This document shows positions 25,627 to 38,900 of a DNA stretch of 64,000 nt, in pieces. Made by a program: the position numbers and the translations under genes. The first letter of the stretch is position 1. Every line of letters starts with the position of its first letter. The notes below the pieces were generated by a model that was not told the origin of the DNA, did no database searches, and saw only the letters and a program-made list of their open reading frames with translations. Source of the DNA: Plasmodium malariae (taxonomy: Eukaryota > Apicomplexa > Aconoidasida > Haemosporida > Plasmodiidae); NCBI RefSeq assembly GCF_900090045.1, contig NW_021638293.1:62001-126000 (forward strand), written 5' to 3'.

Positions 25627-26606
25627 TTATCTTTTTCTGAACTTAATTTTTTGATATTTTTTAACTTTTTTATGGTAGTAAACAACCTTTAATATGAGGG
25701 TTATACCTAATATAATAAAAGGTAAGAAATACACTACAATGCCAAATAAATTATTTAAGGTACATAAATATTTACATTTACTTTCTCCGGTAGATGGATG
25801 GTGACTGGAGTTCCATGATGCGCATTTAGTCAGCCATGATGGTAAATACTCCTTCAACGTTTTTACAATACTCGATAACGAGGAGTTTATATGGTCCCAC
25901 AAACCTATATGAGACCACAATCCCCCTGTGTTACCAGATATTAAACCCATTGTTAAATCTATCATGAGTACAGCTATAAAAAATAGGATCAATAATATAG
26001 GTAAAGCAAATCGTAGTCCATATTTTTTACATATTACTTTTTTATAAGTCTTATCGCCAATTGTCCTATTATTTTTAAGAAAATCTAAATAATCTAGTTC
26101 TTTGAAAATTTTTGATTCAAAACGAGAATATTTTTTTGTTTCAAATATACATGATTTATTTTTATTAGCTTGTTTATATCCTTCTGTATTATTTAATAAA
26201 CTTCCATTTAATTCTGTTATTTTTGTTGTGGCCCCCTTTTCATTATTTGATATATCATATTTCTTAAGCATTCCAATATTTTCTTTATTTTCTTTTAACT
26301 CTAGAGCACTTAAATTCTTAAGCTGCCTACATTTTCCTAATGATCGATGAGTTTTTGTGTTTAATTTACTGTCAAATATGCAATTGCCATTTGAGGAGTT
26401 GTCGAACGTAATCTAAAAAAATAAAGTAATTATTAGTTATATAAAATTAAATAATTTAATACAAATAAACTATATAAATAGAACACTAAAATTATGAATG
26501 ACATGAATATTATATAATAATACTTTCTTACTTTATCTTTGTTAAAATAGTACATCCACGTTACAAACATAAAGATAGAAAATTTAAAGAAAATAACTAT
26601 TTTCAT
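25627..26606 (-). CDS. fam-l family protein, two exons, intact
   Basis: Exon 1 is 26606-26532 (MKIVIFFKFSIFMFVTW to FNKDK, then GTAAG). Exon 2 is 26412-25627 and is open from the acceptor, so the protein is about 286 residues and extends well upstream of the first internal Met at 26271. It starts ITFDNSSNGNCIF, with THRSLGKC where other members have YRLLAK, so the PEXEL-like motif is atypical. The fam-l core follows (FETKKYSRFESKIF, ELDYLDFL, NNRTIGDK, KKYGLRF). Then come a span (ALPILLILFFIAVLMI), a longer loop with four Cys and several Trp, a second span and the YYHKKVKKYQKIKFRKR tail. The ancestral start appears lost: the bases before the ATG read as a degraded upstream start context, so translation begins a few codons later than in paralogues. 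Confidence 0.82.
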
Positions 26607-28511
26607 TTTTTTTTCAATATATATTTTTAATGCTGTTTTATATTAACTAACAAATTAACAATAATATAATATTTTTTTAATGATAGGGACATTATGTTTA
26701 TTTATTTAATTTTTTTTTTTATATTTTTCAATAAAAATAGAATAAAACGAATGTTATTATATAAAATTTTTTATAAGGAAATCAATGAAAAGTAATTATA
26801 AAAATATGTTATGCATATTTTATCATAATTATATTTATAAAATAAAAATGTTCATTAGAATAATATAATTCGATTACTTTAATAAATATTCAAAATACAT
26901 AAATTAATTATATAAAATAATAAATTATTTAAATGTTTTATTTATTAATCTTTTTATTATTTAAGTAAAAGAATATATAATTTTTTATTATACCTAAATA
27001 TTGAGTTTATATAGAAGATAGAATATATAGAACATAGAGTATATGGAATATAGAGATTACATGTTTTTTTATATTTTTGGATAATAGTAACTAATTTTAA
27101 TACTGTTTCAAAAATAATTTTAATTTTATAAAATGTTTAATTTGAAAAAGTAAGATGTGGTAGTTAAAAAATATTAATTATTATAATAATGTAATAAATG
27201 TAATGAAGAACGAAAAGATAAATATTGTGTATACCATTTAAAAATGTATTAAATATTACTCGTTCACTCCTTAATTTCCTATAATATATATAAAAGGCCC
27301 AATTAATATAATACTATCAAATCCATAAAACAGTATACATATAAGTATTAAAAAAAATAATAATTGTTTATTTTTTTTAAAAAATTTTTTAAAGAAAAAA
27401 AATCCAATAAAGTTTTATTTATGCTATTATATGTAAATGAAATATTTCAAAATTCTTCAATTATATTTTATTTTTTTTTTTATATAAATATATATCAACA
27501 GAAGAAAATTTAGTTTAATAAAAATATATATATATATATATATGTTACAAATGAACTAGTAATAACTCATTAAATTTATCTAATTAATTTAAAATTTTAA
27601 TTATATGAAAAATTTTCTAAAATGTATAGCTTATTTATATGGTAATTATTAACATAATATACATTTATGTAATTTTTGCATAACTTAATTGTATTATTAT
27701 ACTCAATAACATATCAATAAATAGTTAGAACTCTTCTTTTAATTGTAACTGTTTGAAAACCTTAGGTTAGTATTTATAAATAATACGTAATTAAAAGGGT
27801 ATGTTCTTTTATTATATATAATATCATAGTTATAAAAAGCGAAAAATTTAAATGTCCGTTAAAAATATTTTTATAATAGATATGTTTTTTTACAAATATT
27901 TACGAATTATATTTCACATAATAAATACTAAGTCTTCCTTTTAGAATTATATATACATATGTATGTGTCCATATATCAAAATACATGCATTTCTTCTCAT
28001 AGAATACAAAACAAGACACATTTATCTTTAATTTAACATTAATAATAGATATTCTTAAAAAAATGCGCATATTATAATGTTAGATTACAACAGAATATAA
28101 AACAAAAATAAAAATGATCTAGTACAAATATTAATTATTGCATTTCTATAAAATTATACGAATTGTACTACTAAGGACTAATTTTGAAGAACAAAAATAT
28201 ATATACATAGAAATATATTTAAATGGACAAATATATAAATTATGCCATAAGGTTTAATCAATATACAATTTTAATTTAAAACACATTCAAAAATATTAAA
28301 ACAATCAAATTCTAAAAAAAACAAAGAAAATATATATTCGTGTTTGTGTATTAAATAGATTGCACATACTCTTGTGCATTTAATATATTTTAGATATAAT
28401 ATATATCCTTATTAATATATTACTATAATTTCTATAGTTATTACTTCGTATTAAAGACATCTTTACAGAAGGATATACATTACTTATTAGTTATTATACT
28501 CATTAATTATC
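26607..28511. other. intergenic between fam-l and fam-m
   Basis: It contains the upstream block (26997-27060) and then the fam-m 3' flank, with repeated phrases near 28080-28170 shared with 10.5, 14.1 and 17.4 kb. Short (TA)n near 27525. No exon seen. Confidence 0.5.
26997..27060 (-). promoter_or_regulatory. shared fam-l/fam-m upstream block, expanded
   Basis: About 390-455 bp before the ATG at 26606. Here the motif is expanded into a short imperfect tandem series of units like TAGAAGATA, GAATATATAGAACATAGAG and TATGGAATATAGAGA. Role inferred. Confidence 0.5.
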
Positions 28512-29396
28512 TTAATTTTTTCTATATTTTTCATTATTCCTTAAGATTATATAAATCCCTATTATAAGCATAACAGATAATATTACAATAAGTATGCTAA
28601 AATATACTACATAAGAATAGGTATCCATAATATTTGTCATCTTTTCTATAGCATCATAGAAAAAATTCCCTACTGTATTATTTTTAATCTCCGTCCATTT
28701 AATATTATTCAAAAATGTTAATCCTGGTAATAGTGGAATGCCTACACCTACCAAGAAAAAAAAAAAAACATAGTAACTCCAAATCTGTATTTTCTAAATT
28801 TTATTTTTTTTAAAGTTATATCACAAATTCTTCTGTTTTTTTCGAGAAAATCATCGTGATCTTTTTTTTCAATCCATTTTTTTTCAAAATGAAAATGTTT
28901 TCCATCAAACATTCCATTATTATAATCTATAATTTCTGTATAGAATTTCACTTTATTTAATGAACTTCTATTATAATTTTTGTTTTTATTTTTATTCCTC
29001 TTTCTACTATTATATGTATCTTTTCCGTCGTACCTTCCATTATATGATATCCTTTCTTTTAACCCTAACATATTTGAGTATTTATCCTGTTTACATTTTT
29101 CTAAAGATTAGTTAATACTCGTAGCTAATTTTCTATGAAGATTACAACTCTCATCCAAGAATTTACTAATTGTACTCTAAAAGAACAAAATTAATATTTA
29201 TTATTTAAATTAATAATTAATATTATTTTAAAAATTAATATTAATTAAATAAAAAAATAAACATAAAAAGCATTAAATATATAAATATATTTAAATATTA
29301 TTATAAAACCAGATCATTGTTAAAATAGCATGTCCATTTTAAAAAAATAAAACTATGAATTTTAATAAACAAGAATATCTTAATTTTTTGTTCCAT
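28512..29396 (-). pseudogene. fam-m family gene with in-frame stop and frameshift
   Basis: Exon 1 is 29396-29310 (MEQKIKIFLFIKIHSFIF to FNNDL, then GT). Exon 2 begins at 29176 (STISKFLDESCNLHRKLA). A TAA at 29108-29110 interrupts the position where relatives have the R-x-L PEXEL-like motif (INstopSLEKCK). The fam-m core is then open (FYTEIIDYNNGMFDGKHF, FEKKWIEKKDHDDFL, KKIKFRKYRFG) until a stop at 28748 caused by a frame change in the A13 run at 28756-28768. The other frame continues LVGVGIPLLPGLTFL, a loop, a span (YFSILIVILSVMLIIGIYI) and ILRNNEKYRKN. Two lesions, one in a long homopolymer. It pairs with the fam-l gene downstream. Confidence 0.8.
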
Positions 29397-32080
29397 TATT
29401 TAGTTTTAAATATTGAAGTTCATTCAGTAGGAAAAGAAATTAACAATAGCATAATACACAATTAACAAAAAAAAATGATACTTTTATTTTAAAATTTATT
29501 TTTAATATTTCTTCGTATATTCATATTGATATATATATAACTATGTTAGATTTTACTACATATACAAAGTAAAATTATATTAAATATATATTCTATAATT
29601 TTTATTATAATATCATTTAAAATTAAAACTAACTTTCACTAAAATAAAATAATTTGTACTTATTTATAAATATTCAAAACGCACCAGTTAGATATTTAAC
29701 CGTAGTACCCATATTATATAAGTTTTCTATAAATGCTTATCAAAATAATATTGAAAACAAATATATTTGATTTTATATTATTTTGAAATATTTGATTTAT
29801 GTAGAATATAGAACATAAAAAATATAGATAATAATATGTTCTATATATTAATATAGTAAGTACAAATCATAAATATAATATTGCATTAATAATTCTAAAT
29901 GTATAAACATTATACTTTTAAATCTCTTATTATTTATAAATATTAATTATTATAGCAATGTAATAAAAGTATTAATATATAAAAGAAATAATACTTTGTG
30001 TTAATCATAACATTTGCTATAAATAATACCTAATCACACACAATATTTAATAGTCTATAATATATTTAAAAAAATTGACTTTATATGATACTACTCATTT
30101 TGTACAATAATACATTTATTAATGAAAATGACTGAATTTTTATTTTTGTACCACGATTTTTAAAATATATAATTTCTAATTATGTTTAACTTATGCCATA
30201 TTTTCTAGATTAATAATATTTAAATTCTCTATTTTTTTTTTAATTAATTATAAATTTTTCTAAAAAAATTTAATATAAGAAAAAACTAAATATATATATA
30301 AAATAGTCCATGCAGAATTTTTTCATATATAAATATACATATTATATAAATGATTTAAACTATTTTAACATATTATAATAAAATTTATATTTAAAAATAA
30401 GATATATATATTCATTCAATTGATATTAATAATATCAATATTGTCAGTTTCGCAATACAGTATTCCCATGTATTTCAGTCAAATTATCTATAGATCTTAT
30501 TTATAATTATACAAAAAAAAAGTACGAATGGGTAGTTTCATTTTCTATACCATACTTTTTAAAATTTATGTAAAGGTATTAATTAAAATATATAATAATA
30601 TTTTATTATTATTTACATTTGAATATATAAACAATTATATTTATTATATGAAATTTAAGTATTACAAGTAGCTCTTAAGCCTTTGCATGAACAATGTTAT
30701 TTTTTATATTTATTTAATTAAATCATTCTCAAAAAATACAATAATTTTTAAAATATAACTTATTAATACTCATTAACATAACAAAAAATCTTACTATTTG
30801 TAAATCATCTATAAAAATTTAATTATTTTTTTTATTTTATGTTTTTTTTTTAAATCCTCATTGTTATTTTGAAGAAGTTACTAAATGCAAATATAAACTA
30901 TACATATTACATATTTTTAAAATAATATTGATTGATTACTTAATATATTTATATAAACTTTTAAAAAATAGTATATATAAAAATGATTATTTACTTAGAA
31001 TTATATTAATACAGAAAAGAATATATTTTTTATCACTGCACTTGACGAAGGCACTTATGGATATAAATGACATATTTTTATGTATAATATTATAAAATAA
31101 GTAGAGAAGATTATAAAAAAGAATTTCAGCATATTATCTATCAATATATGATTATATTTAATCCATTAATTTTCTCCTCTATTTCATGGAAAAATATATA
31201 TAATAGTATATTTATTTATAAATTTTCAGTACAGTATATATTTAAGTAACTTTTCAAATATAAATTAACAAAAAACTCGATTATAATCTTAAATAATAAA
31301 TTCTTCTAAATCTTTATTTAACGAGGAATTGTGTATAGTTCCTATATTATTAAACAATTATAAATATCTCATATTTTATAAAGGTAATATTTTATTGTAT
31401 ATCAATATTTAATTTTTTAAACCATATAATGAAAACTATACTATTTGTAAAAAATTATTTACAGTGAATATATTTTATAGCACATTCCTAAAAATAAATA
31501 TTTATTAAGTAAAAACTTATCTTTTTTTATAATAAATATATATATAAGTATGCAACAAAAGAAATTCACTTTATTTTATTAAGCACAAATCAATACATAT
31601 TAATCTTTTATTTAGACCTAATCCCTCATTTCTTTACTTCTATAAACATATAATAATTTTGGAATCTAAAAACTTAATATATTCCATTATTAAATAGAGT
31701 TCAAATGTATATCTATACATAATTAAAATAAAAATACATTATTTTTCTTATGCAATATATATTTTAACTTACAAAAATATATTTTAGTTAACAAACAAGT
31801 GAAATAATAACATATATAAATATACATTAAGTCTTACTATTTAATTATGTTGAAAACATATGGTAAATTCTAATAAAAAAACTTAAAAACATTTAAATTA
31901 ACCAAAAAGCACAGAACATATTTTTATACTATAGAATATCAAAAAAGAGAAGATGTATATAATTGTAATTATAATATTGTGTATATTCATATCAATCGTA
32001 TGACTAAATATATTACTTCATAATAATGATTTCCTTAAACTTACCGTATATTATATATTACATATTATATATTACATATA
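29397..32080. other. intergenic between fam-m and fam-l
   Basis: It contains the fam-m upstream block (29785-29850), then AT-rich sequence with cassette-type phrases near 30950-31040, and a short tandem of TATATTACATAT-like units just after the fam-l stop (about 32045-32080). No exon seen. Confidence 0.5.
29785..29850 (-). promoter_or_regulatory. shared fam-l/fam-m upstream block
   Basis: About 390-455 bp before the ATG at 29396. On the plus strand it contains GTAGAATATAGAACATA, then AATATAGATAATA and TGTTCTATATATTA. Role inferred from position. Confidence 0.5.
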
Positions 32081-33041
32081 TTACTTTCGTCTGAACTTAA
32101 TTTTATCATATTTTTTAACTTTTTTATGATAATAAACAACTCCTAATATAACTGAAATGCCAAATATAAAGAAAATTGAGAAATACACTAGGAAACCCAA
32201 AAAATTTCTAATAAGAGCAGACTTCTTCACATGATTATCAGTAGTTTCAACAACCCTATAGAATAGTTTCCCTAAAAAGGTATCGTACAACTTCTTATTT
32301 AAAGATATCATTCCTTCTTTATCTAGGCACGTCGACAATAAACGATATATCTCATTTACAATTCCATAACCCCCAAAAAATTCTACTAAGAATGCTACTG
32401 ATAACAACAAGAACAATATTACAGTAAACGATAGTCTTAATGAGTATTTTTTAAGTATTATTCTTTTGTAAAGCTTATCACTAAGTGTCCTGTTGTTTTC
32501 AAGAAAATTTACATAATCAAGTTCTCTGAATATCTTTTTTTCTAAATGGGAATATTTTTTCGTTTCAAACATACAAGATATATTTTTTATAACTTTTTTA
32601 CAGCCTCTTGTATTTCTTGAGGAACTTCCATTTGACTGTATCTTTTTTCTTGCATATGAATTCTCATTATTCGATATATTTTTTTTATCGTGTACTTCAT
32701 CTGGTATGTTTTCCTTTAAATATACTATATTCGAATCCTTATCCTGATTATATTTTGTTAATAATCGATAATTTTTTGTATTTAATTTTTTACGAAGTTT
32801 GTAGTATTTATTCAAAGATTTGTTATGCGTACTCTGAAAAATCAAAAATTTATCATTTAATCAAATGAATAATTTCACACTAAATAAAGTACTAATAAAA
32901 ATAATATACGAAAAATATGAATAATACAAATATCATTTAATAATATTATCACACCGTATGAATATATATATGACATATCCAACTTAATAGGATTAACTTA
33001 GTAATTTTAATAAATAACAGCGACTTAATTTTTTCTTGCAT
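32081..33041 (-). CDS. fam-l family protein, two exons, intact
   Basis: Exon 1 is 33041-32955 (MQEKIKSLLFIKITKLILL, then SWICH and IYIHT at a GTGT donor). Exon 2 is 32833-32081. The joined protein is about 279 residues. It shows the PEXEL-like NYRLLTKY, then the fam-l core (FETKKYSHLEKKIF, ELDYVNFL, NNRTLSDK, KKYSLRL). A span follows (SFTVILFLLLSVAFLV), a polar loop, a second span (FLVYFSIFFIFGISVILGV) and the tail YYHKKVKKYDKIKFRRK. No lesion was found. It shares exon 1 wording (KIKSL) and flanks with the fam-l gene at 0.5-1.4 kb, so the two sit in copies of one duplicated block. Exported; role unknown. Confidence 0.85.
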
Positions 33042-34690
33042 GATATATATCTTTAATACACTAATATAATGAGAAATGATATAATTGATAATAATAAAAT
33101 ACTATTGTGATGATAAAGGACACTTTTATTGTTTATTTGAATTTATAATTATTAGTGTTACATATATTTTTTTTTGAAAAAAACATATTAAAAAGTATAT
33201 AACTACAATTTTGTTTACAATTGATTAAAGGAAAATTAACCTTAAATATATTTATAAAATTTTTATAACAATATTATCCATAAAAAAGAAAATTAAAATA
33301 ATATAAATTGTTATCATTAATTAATGTTAATAACATCTAAATTATTTATTTAATGTAATACAATAATTAAATAATTTTTTTATTTTTTCGTTAAAAAATA
33401 AAACAAAAATAAAAGTACGATTTATCGATATTTCAAAATATTGAGCATACATAGAATATAGAATGTAGAGAATATAGATAATTCAGTGTTCTATATATAT
33501 AAAGAATTATAAATGATTCCATTGTTTTTATATTAATAATTTTAATTTTACAAAAATTATATATTTTTATAATCGATTTATTATAGTTAAATAGTATTAT
33601 TATCATAATATCGTAATGGTAATAATAAATAAATAAAGTAGAGTGTAGTTGTATAAAATGTATTAGCATAAGCATAATCTTTGTACAATATTGTAGTTTT
33701 TTTAATTATTTCATTTGCTTAAATGAATATAATATTTCATTCTATATATTTTATCATTTATATTTAAGTAATTTTTATAGATAAGAATTATCTATAACAA
33801 TTAGTTTTAATAAATAATAAAAAAAGTAATATATCTTTAAGTCTCCCAATTAAATATAAATTTACATGGATTCAAATATTGATTATTTTGTGTTAATAAT
33901 TAATTTTTTAAAGGAAAACTATATGATTATTTATGTGTAATTTCATATTTTAACTATAAAATAAATCTAAAAATCTATTAAAAATATTATTACATCACAT
34001 AAGTTACTAAGCTTATATTACTTGAAATATTTTTTTCATAATGATAATCTGTTATGTTCACTTAAAAATAAGTAACACATATTACTATAATGAAACAAGG
34101 GTTTTTGTTTTTATTAAATAACGAAGAACGTAATATATGAAAATTAAAGGCAATATATTATAAAATTTTTAAAAAAATCATTCAAATATTTTTTTACAAC
34201 TATAAAATATAAGGAAGTATTGTTAAAAATATAAATTACTTCACTAAAAAATTGTAGTTATATGAATTCTTAATTTACATATTAATATATACTATTACAT
34301 ATATATTATAATACATATTTACATTAAACATGTACTATAGTTTTTACATATAAAGAACATATTTGTATTGTAAATATTGAGCAATATAGATTTCAATTTT
34401 TATGTAAAAATAAATTATATATATATGTTAAGTTAGAACATTAAATTACTTTAAAAAAATAAATTATAATATGAAAACAAATATAAAAACATGAAAATTG
34501 TAAAAAATATTAAATATATATCTTATTACTTTTCTGTACTAATGCGTATTTGTATATTATCAAGGTTAAATAATAAAATATTTATAAGTATACAACAATT
34601 ATTTTTTTAATGTAACTATAAAAACTTCATTAGTTGTGTGAAAAAATTTATTTCTAAAAACAATATATTAATTATAACTAGTTTTTAATT
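33042..34690. other. intergenic, upstream region of fam-l gene
   Basis: 5' flank of the fam-l gene with its upstream block (33439-33500). It resembles 1.44-3.4 kb. A minus-strand open frame near 33433-33675 overlaps the block and is not supported as a gene. Confidence 0.55.
33439..33500 (-). promoter_or_regulatory. shared fam-l/fam-m upstream block (clearest copy)
   Basis: About 400-460 bp before the ATG at 33041. On the plus strand it contains ATAGAATATAGAATGTAGAG then AATATAGATAATTC and GTTCTATATATA. It matches 1821-1866 and 12303-12342 most closely. Role inferred. Confidence 0.6.
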
Positions 34691-35646
34691 TCATTTACTT
34701 CCATTTCGATTGTTAATTTTATGAATTTTCTTATATATATAAATAAGAATTAAAATAAATGATAATGTAACTAACAAGAACACTTTTGTACATCTCCCCT
34801 CAAAAAAAAATAATAGTCCTAATATTTCTGAAATTAATATATAAAACAAATTTCCTGAAGAAAATAGAAATGAAAAATAAATAAAAATACTATAAAAGAT
34901 TATTTCCCCCTACAGTAAATGCTAAATCAGTATTCATGTACAATGAAAATTTTTAACTTTTTTTCTAACGAGGATTAATGTTTTTCTATATTTATGTATA
35001 TGATTAAATACCCCATAGGATTGTTCTTCAAACAGAAATATCACCCCCAAATGGATTACACATAACAGATATACATTTACTGATTAATTTTTTGGCTTAA
35101 ACGCTTAAGTTATCATTTTACATATACCAAAACTGTCCGTCCTATTATTATTCAACGTTACAATATATATTATCTAAAATATTATATCCGTTTCCAAATA
35201 ACATATCATCAATCTTATATTGTTGTTCCCTTATTATATTCTGATAATAGTATAACTGTTCTTCAGGATTATATTTCATCTACACCGTTACATTTATATA
35301 AAGTTTTATCAAATACATTACAAAGAAAAGAAAGTATATTTATAATTTGTAATATGATAAATTTACTTAAACTTACGGAAATTTACACAAAACCATATAT
35401 ACGCGTACATGTAAAACGTGGAATCTCCAAAAATGTAGGGTAAATATTCTTCCATGTGATCAAAATAATGCATTATATAAAAAGGAACATAAAAGATAAA
35501 AAATATGAATGTAAGTGATATAACTAAAATAAAATATATGAACTTATCACTTAAGATGGAATTATTTAATTTCGTAATATGTCTAAATAGCTAAAAAATT
35601 AAATCTATATTTACAAGACAGCAATAATGATGTATAGTTGTTTTCA
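34691..35646 (-). pseudogene. multi-exon multi-span membrane protein gene, interrupted
   Basis: At least four exon segments join in compatible phases on the minus strand: 35646-35615 (32 nt, KTTIHHYCCL), 35590-35387 (LFRHITKLNN, then a span about FIYFILVISLTFIFFIFY, ending YAYIWFC), 35279-35162 (MKYNPEEQLYYYQNIIREQ to DNIY), and 35079-34691. Each junction has GT and AG. The last segment reads NVYLLCVIHLGVIFLFEEQ, a basic stretch (RKTLILVRKKVKNF), then three stops within about 40 bases. It reopens as IFYSIFIYFSFLFSSG, another span (VFLLVTLSFILILIYIY) and NNRNGSK, ending in TGA. The decayed copy at 3.4-4.2 kb is open where this copy has stops, so the stops look secondary. Upstream exons beyond 35646 were not found. 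Family not recognised; likely a polytopic membrane protein. Confidence 0.55.
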
Positions 35647-35649
35647 CTG

Positions 35650-38600
35650 TAATATTATTTTATTGTATTTTTTAAAAAAGTTTTAAATTTCATAAATAAA
35701 ATACTAATATAAACTATAAAATGTAAAAGATTATAATGTTAATAAAATTTTGGTAAATATTTTCAATAAGGTTATTTATAAAAAAAGTAATGTCAAATCA
35801 ACTATTTTCTGGTAAATATAATTTTATTAATGAATTCTTAAAAAATATATATATATTGATAGTTTAATAGAAGAGTTCTAAATGTTTATAATCAATAATT
35901 CCCATAACAAAATAAAAATAAAATGGCTTTTTTATAGAACAAATTATAATATAATATGTGCCATATACATAAAATATGTTGAAAATTTATACGTAATAAA
36001 TTTAAAATTCCATTCTACTAATTAATTTACCCAGAAAAAATTGATGTTTTAAACGTTACTATCAAATTTAAATCTTTTATATATATGTAATTATTATTAA
36101 CGGTATACTATAATTTAAAATAATGTAGTTTACATATTTTGACCAAAAAAGGATCTATTGAATTTAGAAATTTGGTAATTTATTAAATTTTTTTTTTTTT
36201 TTTCAAAAAAAATTATCATATTTTTTATATTTTAAAAGAATAATATTTAAAATAAGATAAATTAAAGAGGAAATATAGTAAAAAAAAATTTCTACTTAGA
36301 TAATTAAAAAGAAATTATAATAATAAAATTATTTTAAATAAAATAAGTTAGAGCTTAAAATAATATCCATAATAAATATGAAAGATAATGTATTAAATGA
36401 TATATAATGAAATTTATTAAAATTCGTATTCCATGCCCTTACTTTTGTGCTTTTTTATATGCGATATAATAGTGTACATATTTTTTATTGATTTATATAT
36501 AAGTATTACCAAAATTCATATATTAAATTACAACTATTTTGCAACTTAAATAAATGTATGTTATGTTTTATGGAATGTACCTATAAAAGCATATATATCT
36601 ATATTTCATAATATTTGTTGAATATATTGAATACAGATAATTATAAAAGCACTATATTCTAAAAGTATCATTTTCAACATATAATTACGTAATGATATCA
36701 ATTTGTATAATTAGATTAATTTACTTAAATATATTTAAAATTATAAGGAATACTTAAATTGTTATTATGTTATAAAATATATATTATTTTACAGTTATAC
36801 TCCTAAATAAGATAATTAATCATTTAATTCAGTGTGATCACATGTATATATTATATATATATAGATGAATAAAAAGATAGTTAAAAGGATTGTGATTTCA
36901 ATATTATTAAATGTTTGTTTCATTTGGATACCTCTTCTTTTTTTAAAATTTGAAATTTATACTTATATAAGGAACTATAAAAGCATATCTTAATAATTAA
37001 TACAATATATAATTAAGAATATATAATGTTGAAAATTATATGAAATTATTAGCTTCTATTTAATAAATTTTTTTTAATTCTGTTTTAATCAATTGATATG
37101 GTAATATTTACTAGCATTTAGTTATTATTAAATTGTTTTATGCACTTTATATTTATTAAAAATAATCATGTATATTTAAAATATTTAATTATGCATATTT
37201 AGCAAAAAGAAAGTTTCCCCCATAAATAATTTTCACTATTTCTTGAAATATTTAGTTAGTACCTGAATGAATGTATACAACATAAATGACTATAATAATT
37301 AAATATATATAATTATTTGGACATACGTATATCCATTAATTCATAAATATATATATATTAATGTCTTAATATTCTCTGAATTGTTGTAGATATAATATTA
37401 CTTGTAATAATCATTTTTCATAACAGTGTCTTTTAATATATTATATCATATCCCTATTAATTAATTATTCTGTTAATCTTATAATAATAACGGGGTATAT
37501 ATATATGTTCATCTCATTATTTTGCTTAAAAAAAAATTAATGCATGTCATATATATTTTCAGTGAAATTATTATTTCTCTACTGTTTTAATAAGTAATAA
37601 TTTTATATACATCCTTATTATGGAACTAATAAACATTTTCTAGACTATCATTACTTCTATGAATTCAAGTGAATATATCCATGCAAACATATATATGTTA
37701 AGATAAAATCTATAACGGGGACCACTACGACTTATATCTTCATGTATTTTACTTTACGCTAACAATTTATTAACATCATTTTATTATAATTTATTTATTT
37801 TTTTTGAGAATATATGGAATATACTCATATTAATAATATCTGTACATATGTTTATTTAATGTAATGTTTAGAAAATTACAAAACAAAAAAACAAAAACAA
37901 AAACTATAGTTAAGCTTTTTATTTTTTTTTTTTTAAATTGCGAATGAATAAAGTCCGTGTATGTAATATGCATAAATAACTTTTGTTTTCATATTTTTTA
38001 TTATTACTTGTGTATACATCATTAAATTTTTGTTTATATATAATACACTTTAAAAATACCTACATCCACACGTAAGTCCATCTTACTCATACATACATAT
38101 TTGTAAACTGAATTTCATGGCACTCTGACGAACTAATAATTTTAACGTTTCTGTTTTATACTTATACAACCTATACGTTTCCATTTTTTACGACTATTTT
38201 TGTGCTTTCTGAGAGCTTACAATGAATGCATAAATTAGAACCCTGCATAAAAATGTTTAATATAGATAATCAAAAGTCCATGTGCAAATTTGGGCATAGT
38301 ATAAAATGGGGATAATGCTAAATGAATTTTCACCTCAACTACATAATTTATACAACATCCCATGAAAGTATCTTAATTTATATTTTTTTTCCTTAATCCC
38401 TTATTATCACCTTTAGAAAATATATATGTTTCAATATATTTCACATATTGGTGATATACTTCCTTGTCATATATCATAGTTTTATCATTCGTCTCATTCT
38501 ATGTACAAAAACTTTTACATGTTCATATTTACAAAAGAACATGAGTTAGTAATATCGAAAATAACCCGTAAAAAAATTTCCAACAAGGAGCATATCATCA

Positions 38601-38900
38601 TATACACATATATGTATATATTGTAAGCATGTATGCATATGCATCCATTTAACACATCTCAATATAAACAGATAAACGTATGCATGGAAAGCTAATTCAC
38701 AAACAAAAAAAAAAAAATACACAAATGTACAAACTTATATGGATAAATGGATTTACTCCCGTGAATAACAGTATCCTATAAACAAACGTACACATTAGCT
38801 CAAATGTGTCTTCTAACTATTTCAGTTATATATATATATATATTACTTTATTCCTAGAAAACAATTCTAAAAATTTTTTTATTAATAATTTTTAGAAATT
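35650..38900. repeat. diverged segmental duplication, copy B (non-coding)
   Basis: Collinear by eye with copy A (about 4.3-7.7 kb), and over 35.8-37.7 kb with copy C (41.4-43.9 kb). It lies upstream of the multi-span pseudogene and fam-l gene in the same order as copy A. Landmarks are listed under copy A. A short A-rich run lies near 37880-37910. No reading frame is conserved among copies as far as I can see. Confidence 0.6.
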
